DNA of 64,000 nucleotides from Siphonodentalium dalli (Eukaryota > Mollusca > Scaphopoda > Gadilida > Siphonodentaliidae), in assembly GCA_032622095.1 (NCBI GenBank), contig CP136061.1:175299692-175363691 (forward strand). Direction: 5' to 3'. The translations under genes and the position numbers were made by a program. Within the stretch, counting starts at the first letter, position 1. Each line of letters begins with the position of its first letter. The notes under the pieces were generated by a model that worked only from the letters and a program-made list of their open reading frames with translations, did not search any database and was not told where the DNA came from. Below, piece by piece: positions 20,401-33,600 of the stretch.

Positions 20401-23400
20401 TTATGTTACACAAGCGATATAGATTAACGGGATATTTGTCTTATTGAGAAATCGGTACCCCAACTGCCAGAAATATATATATATACAGCCGGTACCCCAA
20501 CTGACCAGTATATAGGTTCAATATATATATTCATAATTAACTGAAAAATGGAAGTGGGACTATTCCGAAAATATCTAGATAGTGGATATAGCACAATTAC
20601 AACCTGATATATGAAGGTAAAATGGTGCAACCTGTTTCCAATCCGAAATGGTGCATATACATTATGTTGGTGGCCATGAATGGCAAAAAATGGTAAAATT
20701 TGGTAATAAAGGTGACAAAATTAATCACGATCACCATATCGGAGAGCTCAATCATGCGTTATTCAGTAACCACCACAAATAATTGCGTAATTTAACGCTA
20801 AATGGTGGAACTTGTTGGCTATATATGTGGTTTTTTTCCAGAATTACTAACAAATTGGACCCAAAATACATCTTAAAACAGTCATTTACAGAATATAACA
20901 GCTGGTTGCCATGGATACAGAGATCCACACAGTCACCCCAACTCGTAATAGGAACGATCTAGACCAAGAACATGTCCCATGTGCAGAAGGGATGTTATGT
21001 TACACCAGCGATATAGAGTTACGGGATATTTGTCTTATTGAGAAATCGGTACCCCAACTGCCAGAAATATATATATATACAGCCGGTACCCCAACTGACC
21101 AGAATATAGGTTCAATATATATATTCATAATTAACTGAAAAATGGAAGTGGGGCTATTTCGAAAATATCTAGATAGTGGAGATAGCACAATTACAAGCTG
21201 ATATATGAAGGTAAAATGGTGCAACCTGTTTCCAATCCGAAATGGTGCATATACATTATGTTGGTGGCCATGAATGGCAAAAAATGGTCAAATTTGAGAA
21301 AATTTGGTAATAAAGGTGACAAAATTAATCACGATCACCATATCGGAGAGCTCAATCACGCGTTATTCAGTAACCACCATAAAAAATTGCGTAATTTAAC
21401 GCTAAATGGTGGAGCTTGTTGGCTTAATATATGTGTTTTTTTCCAGAATTACTAAGAAATTGGACCCAAAATACATCTTAAAACAGTCATTTACGGAATA
21501 TAACAGCTGGTTGCCATGGATACAGAGATCCACATAGTCACCCCAACTCGTAATAGGAACGATCTAGACCAAGAACATGTCCCATGTGCAGAAGGGATGT
21601 TATGTTACACCAGCGATATAGATTTACGGGATATTTGTCTTATTGAGAAATCGGTACCGCCACTGCCAGAAATATATATATATATACAGCGGTACCCCAA
21701 CTGACCGGTATATAGGTTCAATATATATATTCATAATTAACTGAAAAATGGAAGTGGGGCTATTCCGAAAATATCTAGATAGTGGAGATAGCACAATTAC
21801 AAGCTGATATATGAAGGTAAAATGGTGCAACCTGTTTCCAATCCGAAATGGTGCATATACATTATGTTGGTGGCCATGAATGGCAAAAATGGTCAAATTT
21901 GAGAAAATTTGGTAATAAAGGTGACAAAATTAATCACGGTCACCATATCGGAGAGCTCAATCACGCGTTATTCAGTAACCACCACAAATAATTGCGTAAT
22001 TTAACGCTAAATGGTGGAGCTTGTTGGCTTAATATATGTGTTTTTTTCCAGAATTACTAAGAAATTGGACCCAAAATACATCTTAAAACAGTCATTTGCG
22101 GAATATAACAGCTGGTTGCCATGGATACAGAGATCCACATAGTCACCCCAACTCGTAATAGGAACGATCTAGACCAAGAACATGTCCCATGTGCAGAAGG
22201 GATGTTATGTTACACAAGCGATATAGATTAACGGGATATTTGTCTTATTGAGAAATCGGTACCCCAACTGCCAGAAATATATATATATACAGCCGGTACC
22301 CCAACTGACCAGTATATAGGTTCAATATATATATTCATAATTAACTGAAAAATGGAAGTGGGACTATTCCGAAAATATCTAGATAGTGGAGATAGTACAA
22401 TTACAAGCTGATATATGAAGGTAAAATGGTGCAACCTGTTTCCAATCCGAAATGGTGCATATACATTATCTTGGTGGCCATGAATGGCAAAAAATTGTCA
22501 AATTTGAGAAAATTCGGTAATAAAAGTGACAAAATTAATCACGGTCACCATATCGGAGAGCTCAATCACGCGTTATTCAGTAACCACCACAAATAATTGC
22601 GTAATTTAACGCTAAATGGTGGAACTTGTTGGCTATATATGTGGTTTTTTTTCCAGAATTACTAACAAATTGGACCCAAAATACATCTTAAAACAGTCAT
22701 TTACGGAATATAACAGCTCGTTGCCATGGATACAGAGATCCACATAGTCACTCCAACTCGTAATAGGAACGATCTAGACCAAGAACATGTCCCATGTGCA
22801 GAAGGGATGTTATGTTACACAAGCCATATAGATTAACGGGATATTTGTCTTATTGAGAAATCGGTACCCCAACTGCCAGAAATATATATATATACAGCCG
22901 GTACCCCAACTGACCAGTATATAGGTTCAATATATATATTCATAATTAACTGAAAAATGGAAGTGGGACTATTCCGAAAATATCTAGATAGTGGAGATAG
23001 TACAATTACAAGCTGATATATGAAGGTAAAATGGTGCAACCTGTTTCCAATCCGAAATGGTGCATATACATTATCTTGGTGGCCATGAATGGCAAAAAAT
23101 TGTCAAATTTGAGAAAATTCGGTAATAAAAGTGACAAAATTAATCACGGTCACCATATCGGAGAGCTCAATCACGCGTTATTCAGTAACCACCACAAATA
23201 ATTGCGTAATTTAACGCTAAATGGTGGAACTTGTTGGCTATATATGTGGTTTTTTTTCCAGAATTACTAACAAATTGGACCCAAAATACATCTTAAAACA
23301 GTCATTTACGGAATATAACAGCTCGTTGCCATGGATACAGAGATCCACATAGTCACTCCAACTCGTAATAGGAACGATCTAGACCAAGAACATGTCCCAT

Positions 23401-23489
23401 GTGCAGAAGGGATGTTATGTTACACCAGCGATATAGATTTACGGGATTTTGTCTTATTGAGAAATCGGTACCCCCAACTGCCAGAAATA
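17460..23489. repeat. Satellite array block 3
   Basis: About ten monomers. The part after the Helitron to about 19605 recurs at an offset of 6,922 bp. The part 19.10-23.00 kb matches 2.04-5.94 kb at an offset of 17,065 bp, including the rare 'GTAACAACCAC', 'CACCATAAAAAATTG' and 'GTACCGCCACTGCC' changes. Confidence 0.97.
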
Positions 23490-24381
23490 TCTATTATATA
23501 TTTTGGAAGATCTGTTTGTGTGTTTGTGTGTGTGTAATCGATGGACTCGAAAATGGCCCAGCCGATTTCGATGAAACTTGGTATGTGGGGGTATTTTCGG
23601 GTCAGGACCAACATAGGCCTATTAATTTGTCCGTGCGAGGTCAACTTTTCACGTGCCGAGGTCAAATCTGTTTTTACGCCGTTTTGCGCTAATATATTTC
23701 AGTTCGGTGCTTACAAATCGATTCGAAACAGCGCGAATAATAACATGCCAGTCATAATAATGACACTATGAGAATCTTTCGTGTTTCCTCTTTCCAACGA
23801 TATATAATATGTATGTATCCGTTTTAGTTATCTGCCTCAATTATTAAGAAGAAGTGGTACGATCTTCTATCAGGGTAAAAACAATGCGTAACTTCTATGA
23901 CGTCGTTAGAGGTCATAAAGTTAGATCACGTTAACTCTTCTCCGGCCGATGCATTTGACTGTTTCAGACGTCTTGGCGATATCTCGGGCACCGATGGTAA
24001 TTTATCTTTACGTTGAAACTTGATAATTAATGAGCGTGTGTATATGAGGCGCGTTTATATACTTCAGTGGAAATCAAATCGGGTTAAACTGGCGGATTTT
24101 TACGGACGAAATTTGATGCATAGGGTATCTCGGTATCCGATGGGCCGATTTCCCGGTATCCGCTTGGCCGATTTCCACCATTTTTGGGGTGTTGGTCCAC
24201 CTGACCTTGACCTTCAAAATGGTAAATTCAAGGTCAAATCGGGTAAAACCGGATGGATTTCGACGGGTACTTTTGTCGGGTACTTTTGTTCGGACGGGTC
24301 AAATCGTGACCCCACTTGACCTTGGCCTTCAAAATAGACAATTCAAGGTCAAAGCCCGGACGAAGTCGGGTCACCTTCTAG
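23490..24381 (+). mobile_element. Non-autonomous Helitron, copy 2 (892 bp)
   Basis: Same termini, A/T flanks and hairpin as copy 1, at an offset of 6,922 bp. The host monomer has an extra C (GGTACCCCC) just upstream and 'CACTCCAACTC' in place of 'CACCACAACTC'. The element is the same but its left neighbour is a recombinant monomer. Confidence 0.87.
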
Positions 24382-26789
24382 TATATATATATACAGCGGT
24401 ACCCCAACTGACCAGTATATAGGTTCAATATATATATTCATAATTAACTGAAAAATGGAAGTGGGGCTATTCCGAAAATATCTAGATAGTGGAGATAGCA
24501 CAATTACAAGCTGATATATGAAGGTAAAATGGTGCAACCTGTTTCCAATCCGAAATGGTGCATATACATTATGTTGGTGGCCATGAATGGCAAAAATGGT
24601 CAAATTTGAGAAAATTTGGTAATAAAGGTGACAACATTAATCACGGTCACCATATCGGAGAGCTCAATCACGCGTTATTCAGTAACCACCACAAATAATT
24701 GCGTAATTTAACGCTAAATGGTGGAGCTTGTTGGCTTAATATATGTGTTTTTTTCCAGAATTACTAAGAAATTGGACCCAAAATACATCTTAAAACAGTC
24801 ATTTGCGGAATATAACAGCTGCTTGCCATGGATACAGAGATCCACATAGTCACCCCAACTCGTAATAGGAACGATCTAGACCAAGAACATGTCCCATGTG
24901 CAGAAGGGATGTTATGTTACACAAGCGATATAGATTAACGGGATATTTGTCTTATTGAGAAATCGGTACCCCAACTGCCAGAAATATATATATATACAGC
25001 CGGTACCCCAACTGACCAGTATATAGGTTCAATATATATATTCATAATTAACTGAAAAATGGAAGTGGGACTATTCCGAAAATATCTAGATAGTGGAGAT
25101 AGCACAATTACAAGCTGATATATGAAGTTAAAATGGTGCAACCTGTTTCCAATCCGAAATGGTGCATATACATTATGTTGGTGGCCATGAATGGCAAAAA
25201 ATGGTAAAATTTGGTAATAAAGGTGACAAAATTAATCACGATCACCATATCGGAGAGCTCAATCATGCGTTATTCAGTAACCACCACAAATAATTGCGTA
25301 ATTTCACGCTAAATGGTGGAACTTGTTGGCTATATATGTGTTTTTTTTCAAGAATTACTAACAAATTGGACCCAAAATACATCTTAAAACAGTCATTTAC
25401 AGAATATAACAGCTGGTTGCCATGGATACAGAGATCCACACAGTCACCCCAACTCGTAATAGGAACGATCTAGACCAAGAACATGTCCCATGTGCAGAAG
25501 GGATGTTATGTTACACCAGCGATATAGAGTTACGGGATATTTGTCTTATTGAGAAATCGGTACCCCAACTGCCAGAAATATATATATATACAGCCGGTAC
25601 CCCAACTGACCAGTATATAGGTTCAATATATATATTAATAATTAACTGAAAAATGGAAGTGGGGCTATTTCGAAAATATCTAGATAGTGGAGATAGCACA
25701 ATTACAAGCTGATATATGAAGGTAAAATGGTGCAACATGTTTCCAATCCGAAATGGTGCATATACATTATGTTGGTGGCCATGAATGGCAAAAAATGGTC
25801 AAATTTGAGAAAATTTGGTAATAAAGGTGACAAAATTAATCACGATCACCATATCGGAGAGCTCAATCACGCGTTATTCAGTAACCACCACAAATAATTG
25901 CGTAATTTAACGCTAAATGGTGGAGCTTGTTGGCTTAATATATGTGTTTTTTTCCAGAATTACTAACAAATTGGACCCAAAATACATCTTAAAACAGTCA
26001 TTTACGGAATATAACAGCTGGTTGCCATGGATACAGAGATCCACATAGTCACTCCAACTCGTAATAGGAACGATCTAGACCAAGAACATGTCCCATGTGC
26101 AGAAGGGATGTTATGTTACACAAGCGATATAGATTAACAGGATATTTGTCTTATTGAGAAATCGGTACCCCAACTGCCAGAAATATATATATATACAGCC
26201 GGTACCCCAACTGACCAGTATATAGGTTCAATATATATATTCATAATTAACTGAAAAATGGAAGTGGGACTATTCCGAAAATATCTAGATAGTGGAGATA
26301 GCACAATTACAAGCTGATATATGAAGGTAAAATGGTGCAACCTGTTTCCAATCCGAAATGGTGCATATACATTATGTTGGTGGCCATGAATGGCAAAACA
26401 TGGTAAAATTTGAGAAAATTTGGTAATAAAGGTGACAAAATTAATCACGATCACCATATCGGAGAGCTCAATCACGCGTTATTCAGTAACCACCACAAAT
26501 AATTGCGTAATTTAACGCTAAATGGTGGAACTTGTTGGCTATATATGTGGGTTTTTTTCCAGAATTACTAAGAAATTGGACCCAAAATACATCTTAAAAC
26601 AGTCATTTACGGAATATAACAGCTCGTTGCCATGGATACAGAGATCCACATAGTCACTCCAACTCGTAATAGGAACGATCTAGACCAAGAACATGTCCCA
26701 TGTGCAGAAGGGATGTTATGTTACACCAGCGATATAGATTTACGGGATTTTGTCTTATTGAGAAATCGGTACCCCAACTGCCAGAAATA
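24382..26789. repeat. Satellite array block 4
   Basis: Four monomers between two Helitrons. Together with the Helitron this makes the 3,300-bp higher-order unit. Confidence 0.97.
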
Positions 26790-27681
26790 TCTATTATATA
26801 TTTTGGAAGATCTGTTTGTGTGTTTGTGTGTGTGTAATCGATGGACTCGAAAATGGCCCAGCCGATTTCGATGAAACTTGGTATGTGGGGGTATTTTCGG
26901 GTCAGGACCAACATAGGCCTATTAATTTGTCCGTGCGAGGTCAACTTTTCACGTGCCGAGGTCAAATCTGTTTTTACGCCGTTTTGCGCTAATATATTTC
27001 AGTTCGGTGCTTACAAATCGATTCGAAACAGCGCGAATAATAACATGCCAGTCATAATAATGACACTATGAGAATCTTTCGTGTTTCCTCTTTCCAACGA
27101 TATATAATATGTATGTATCCGTTTTAGTTATCTGCCTCAATTATTAAGAAGAAGTGGTACGATCTTCTATCAGGGTAAAAACAATGCGTAACTTCTATGA
27201 CGTCGTTAGAGGTCATAAAGTTAGATCACGTTAACTCTTCTCCGGCCGATGCATTTGACTGTTTCAGACGTCTTGGCGATATCTCGGGCACCGATGGTAA
27301 TTTATCTTTACGTTGAAACTTGATAATTAATGAGCGTGTGTATATGAGGCGCGTTTATATACTTCAGTGGAAATCAAATCGGGTTAAACTGGCGGATTTT
27401 TACGGACGAAATTTGATGCATAGGGTATCTCGGTATCCGATGGGCCGATTTCCCGGTATCCGCTTGGCCGATTTCCACCATTTTTGGGGTGTTGGTCCAC
27501 CTGACCTTGACCTTCAAAATGGTAAATTCAAGGTCAAATCGGGTAAAACCGGATGGATTTCGACGGGTACTTTTGTCGGGTACTTTTGTTCGGACGGGTC
27601 AAATCGTGACCCCACTTGACCTTGGCCTTCAAAATAGACAATTCAAGGTCAAAGCCCGGACGAAGTCGGGTCACCTTCTAG
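26790..27681 (+). mobile_element. Non-autonomous Helitron, copy 3 (892 bp)
   Basis: 3,300 bp downstream of copy 2, with the same ends and the same flanks. I saw no internal difference from copies 1 and 2. Confidence 0.87.
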
Positions 27682-30600
27682 TATATATATATACAGCGGT
27701 ACCCCAACTGACCAGTATATAGGTTCAATATATATATTCATAATTAACTGAAAAATGGAAGTGGGGCTATTCCGAAAATATCTAGATAGTGGAGATAGCA
27801 CAATTACAAGCTGATATATGAAGGTAAAATGGTGCAACCTGTTTCCAATCCGAAATGGTGCATATACATTATGTTGGTGGCCATGAATGGCAAAAATGGT
27901 CAAATTTGAGAAAATTTGGTAATAAAGGTGACAACATTAATCACGGTCACCATATCGGAGAGCTCAATCACGCGTTATTCAGTAACCACCACAAATAATT
28001 GCGTAATTTAACGCTAAATGGTGGAGCTTGTTGGCTTAATATATGTGTTTTTTTCCAGAATTACTAAGAAATTGGACCCAAAATACATCTTAAAACAGTC
28101 ATTTGCGGAATATAACAGCTGCTTGCCATGGATACAGAGATCCACATAGTCACCCCAACTCGTAATAGGAACGATCTAGACCAAGAACATGTCCCATGTG
28201 CAGAAGGGATGTTATGTTACACAAGCGATATAGATTAACGGGATATTTGTCTTATTGAGAAATCGGTACCCCAACTGCCAGAAATATATATATATACAGC
28301 CGGTACCCCAACTGACCAGTATATAGGTTCAATATATATATTCATAATTAACTGAAAAATGGAAGTGGGACTATTCCGAAAATATCTAGATAGTGGAGAT
28401 AGCACAATTACAAGCTGATATATGAAGTTAAAATGGTGCAACCTGTTTCCAATCCGAAATGGTGCATATACATTATGTTGGTGGCCATGAATGGCAAAAA
28501 ATGGTAAAATTTGGTAATAAAGGTGACAAAATTAATCACGATCACCATATCGGAGAGCTCAATCATGCGTTATTCAGTAACCACCACAAATAATTGCGTA
28601 ATTTCACGCTAAATGGTGGAACTTGTTGGCTATATATGTGTTTTTTTTCAAGAATTACTAACAAATTGGACCCAAAATACATCTTAAAACAGTCATTTAC
28701 AGAATATAACAGCTGGTTGCCATGGATACAGAGATCCACACAGTCACCCCAACTCGTAATAGGAACGATCTAGACCAAGAACATGTCCCATGTGCAGAAG
28801 GGATGTTATGTTACACCAGCGATATAGAGTTACGGGATATTTGTCTTATTGAGAAATCGGTACCCCAACTGCCAGAAATATATATATATACAGCCGGTAC
28901 CCCAACTGACCAGTATATAGGTTCAATATATATATTAATAATTAACTGAAAAATGGAAGTGGGGCTATTTCGAAAATATCTAGATAGTGGAGATAGCACA
29001 ATTACAAGCTGATATATGAAGGTAAAATGGTGCAACATGTTTCCAATCCGAAATGGTGCATATACATTATGTTGGTGGCCATGAATGGCAAAAAATGGTC
29101 AAATTTGAGAAAATTTGGTAATAAAGGTGACAAAATTAATCACGATCACCATATCGGAGAGCTCAATCACGCGTTATTCAGTAACCACCACAAATAATTG
29201 CGTAATTTAACGCTAAATGGTGGAGCTTGTTGGCTTAATATATGTGTTTTTTTCCAGAATTACTAACAAATTGGACCCAAAATACATCTTAAAACAGTCA
29301 TTTACGGAATATAACAGCTGGTTGCCATGGATACAGAGATCCACATAGTCACTCCAACTCGTAATAGGAACGATCTAGACCAAGAACATGTCCCATGTGC
29401 AGAAGGGATGTTATGTTACACAAGCGATATAGATTAACAGGATATTTGTCTTATTGAGAAATCGGTACCCCAACTGCCAGAAATATATATATATACAGCC
29501 GGTACCCCAACTGACCAGTATATAGGTTCAATATATATATTCATAATTAACTGAAAAATGGAAGTGGGACTATTCCGAAAATATCTAGATAGTGGAGATA
29601 GCACAATTACAAGCTGATATATGAAGGTAAAATGGTGCAACCTGTTTCCAATCCGAAATGGTGCATATACATTATGTTGGTGGCCATGAATGGCAAAACA
29701 TGGTAAAATTTGAGAAAATTTGGTAATAAAGGTGACAAAATTAATCACGATCACCATATCGGAGAGCTCAATCACGCGTTATTCAGTAACCACCACAAAT
29801 AATTGCGTAATTTAACGCTAAATGGTGGAGCTTGTTGGCTTAATATATGTGTTTTTTTCCAGAATTACTAAGAAATTGGACCCAAAATACATCTTAAAAC
29901 AGTCATTTACGGAATATAACAGCTGGTTGCCATGGATACAGAGATCCACATAGTCACCCCAACTCGCAATAGGAACGATCTAGACCAAGAACATGTCCCA
30001 TGTGCAGAAGGGATGTTATGTTACACCAGCGATATAGATTTACGGGATATTTGTCTTATTGAGAAATCGGTACCCCAACTGCCAGAAATATATATATATA
30101 TATACAGCGGTACCCCAACTGACCAGTATATAGGTTCAATATATATATTCATAATTAACTGAAAAATGGAAGTGGGGCTATTCCGAAAATATCTAGATAG
30201 TGGAGATAGCACAATTACAAGCTGATATATGAAGGTAAAATGGTGCAACCTGTTTCCAATCCGAAATGGTGCATATACATTATGTTGGTGGCCATGAATG
30301 GCAAAAATGGTCAAATTTGAGAAAATTTGGTAATAAAGGTGACAAAATTAATCACGGTCACCATATCGGAGAGCTCAATCACGCGTTATTCAGTAACAAC
30401 CACAAATAATTGCGTAATTTAACGCTAAATGGTGGAGCTTGTTGGCTTAATATATGTGTTTTTTTCCAGAATTACTAAGAAATTGGACCCAAAATACATC
30501 TTAAAACAGTCATTTGCGGAATATAACAGCTGGTTGCCATGGATACAGAGATCCACATAGTCACCCCAACTCGTAATAGGAACGATCTAGACCAAGAACA

Positions 30601-33600
30601 TGTCCCATGTGCAGAAGGGATGTTATGTTACACAAGCGATATAGATTAACGGGATATTTGTCTTATTGAGAAATCGGTACCCCAACTGCCAGAAATATAT
30701 ATATATACAGCCGGTACCCCAACTGACCAGTATATAGGTTCAATATATATATTCATAATTAACTGAAAAATGGAAGTGGGACTATTCCGAAAATATCTAG
30801 ATAGTGGATATAGCACAATTACAACCTGATATATGAAGGTAAAATGGTGCAACCTGTTTCCAATCCGAAATGGTGCATATACATTATGTTGGTGGCCATG
30901 AATGGCAAAAAATGGTAAAATTTGGTAATAAAGGTGACAAAATTAATCACGATCACCATATCGGAGAGCTCAATCATGCGTTATTCAGTAACCACCACAA
31001 ATAATTGCGTAATTTAACGCTAAATGGTGGAACTTGTTGGCTATATATGTGTTTTTTTTCCAGAATTACTAACAAATTGGACCCAAAATACATCTTAAAA
31101 CAGTCATTTACAGAATATAACAGCTGGTTGCCATGGATACAGAGATCCACACAGTCACCCCAACTCGTAATAGGAACGATCTAGACCAAGAACATGTCCC
31201 ATGTGCAGAAGGGATGTTATGTTACACCAGCGATATAGAGTTACGGGATATTTGTCTTATTGAGAAATCGGTACCCCAACTGCCAGAAATATATATATAT
31301 ACAGCCGGTACCCCAACTGACCAGAATATAGGTTCAATATATATATTCATAATTAACTGAAAAATGGAAGTGGGGCTATTTCGAAAATATCTAGATAGTG
31401 GAGATAGCACAATTACAAGCTGATATATGAAGGTAAAATGGTGCAACCTGTTTCCAATCCGAAATGGTGCATATACATTATGTTGGTGGCCATGAATGGC
31501 AAAAAATGGTCAAATTTGAGAAAATTTGGTAATAAAGGTGACAAAATTAATCACGATCACCATATCGGAGAGCTCAATCACGCGTTATTCAGTAACCACC
31601 ATAAAAAATTGCGTAATTTAACGCTAAATGGTGGAGCTTGTTGGCTTAATATATGTGTTTTTTTCCAGAATTACTAAGAAATTGGACCCAAAATACATCT
31701 TAAAACAGTCATTTACGGAATATAACAGCTGGTTGCCATGGATACAGAGATCCACATAGTCACCCCAACTCGTAATAGGAACGATCTAGACCAAGAACAT
31801 GTCCCATGTGCAGAAGGGATGTTATGTTACACCAGCGATATAGATTTACGGGATATTTGTCTTATTGAGAAATCGGTACCGCCACTGCCAGAAATATATA
31901 TATATATACAGCGGTACCCCAACTGACCGGTATATAGGTTCAATATATATATTCATAATTAACTGAAAAATGGAAGTGGGGCTATTCCGAAAATATCTAG
32001 ATAGTGGAGATAGCACAATTACAAGCTGATATATGAAGGTAAAATGGTGCAACCTGTTTCCAATCCGAAATGGTGCATATACATTATGTTGGTGGCCATG
32101 AATGGCAAAAATGGTCAAATTTGAGAAAATTTGGTAATAAAGGTGACAAAATTAATCACGGTCACCATATCGGAGAGCTCAATCACGCGTTATTCAGTAA
32201 CCACCACAAATAATTGCGTAATTTAACGCTAAATGGTGGAGCTTGTTGGCTTAATATATGTGTTTTTTTCCAGAATTACTAAGAAATTGGACCCAAAATA
32301 CATCTTAAAACAGTCATTTGCGGAATATAACAGCTGGTTGCCATGGATACAGAGATCCACATAGTCACCCCAACTCGTAATAGGAACGATCTAGACCAAG
32401 AACATGTCCCATGTGCAGAAGGGATGTTATGTTACACAAGCGATATAGATTAACGGGATATTTGTCTTATTGAGAAATCGGTACCCCAACTGCCAGAAAT
32501 ATATATATATACAGCCGGTACCCCAACTGACCAGTATATAGGTTCAATATATATATTCATAATTAACTGAAAAATGGAAGTGGGACTATTCCGAAAATAT
32601 CTAGATAGTGGAGATAGTACAATTACAAGCTGATATATGAAGGTAAAATGGTGCAACCTGTTTCCAATCCGAAATGGTGCATATACATTATCTTGGTGGC
32701 CATGAATGGCAAAAAATTGTCAAATTTGAGAAAATTCGGTAATAAAAGTGACAAAATTAATCACGGTCACCATATCGGAGAGCTCAATCACGCGTTATTC
32801 AGTAACCACCACAAATAATTGCGTAATTTAACGCTAAATGGTGGAACTTGTTGGCTATATATGTGGTTTTTTTTCCAGAATTACTAACAAATTGGACCCA
32901 AAATACATCTTAAAACAGTCATTTACGGAATATAACAGCTCGTTGCCATGGATACAGAGATCCACATAGTCACTCCAACTCGTAATAGGAACGATCTAGA
33001 CCAAGAACATGTCCCATGTGCAGAAGGGATGTTATGTTACACAAGCCATATAGATTAACGGGATATTTGTCTTATTGAGAAATCGGTACCCCAACTGCCA
33101 GAAATATATATATATACAGCCGGTACCCCAACTGACCAGTATATAGGTTCAATATATATATTCATAATTAACTGAAAAATGGAAGTGGGACTATTCCGAA
33201 AATATCTAGATAGTGGAGATAGCACAATTACAAGCTGATATATGAAGTTAAAATGGTGCAACCTGTTTCCAATCCGAAATGGTGCATATACATTATGTTG
33301 GTGGCCATGAATGGCAAAAAATGGTAAAATTTGGTAATAAAGGTGACAAAATTAATCACGATCACCATATCGGAGAGCTCATTCATGCGTTATTCAGTAA
33401 CCACCACAAATAATTGCGTAATTTTACGCTAAATGGTGGAACTTGTTGGCTATATATGTGTTTTTTTTCCAGAATTACTAACAAATTGGACCCAAAATAC
33501 ATCTTAAAACAGTCATTTACAGAATATAACAGCTGGTTGCCATGGATACAGAGATCCACACAGTCACCCCAACTCGTAATAGGAACGATCTAGACCAAGA

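Larger units (their letters stand above)
23230..29827. repeat. 3,300-bp higher-order repeat with Helitron, two tandem copies
   Basis: Two adjacent units, about 23.23-26.53 and 26.53-29.83 kb, each one Helitron plus four monomers. The offset is 3,300 bp throughout. The right boundary is set where 'GGTGGAAC' (26.53 kb) differs from 'GGTGGAGC' (29.83 kb). A third near-copy, about 16.5-19.6 kb, lies 6,922 bp upstream. Confidence 0.85.
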
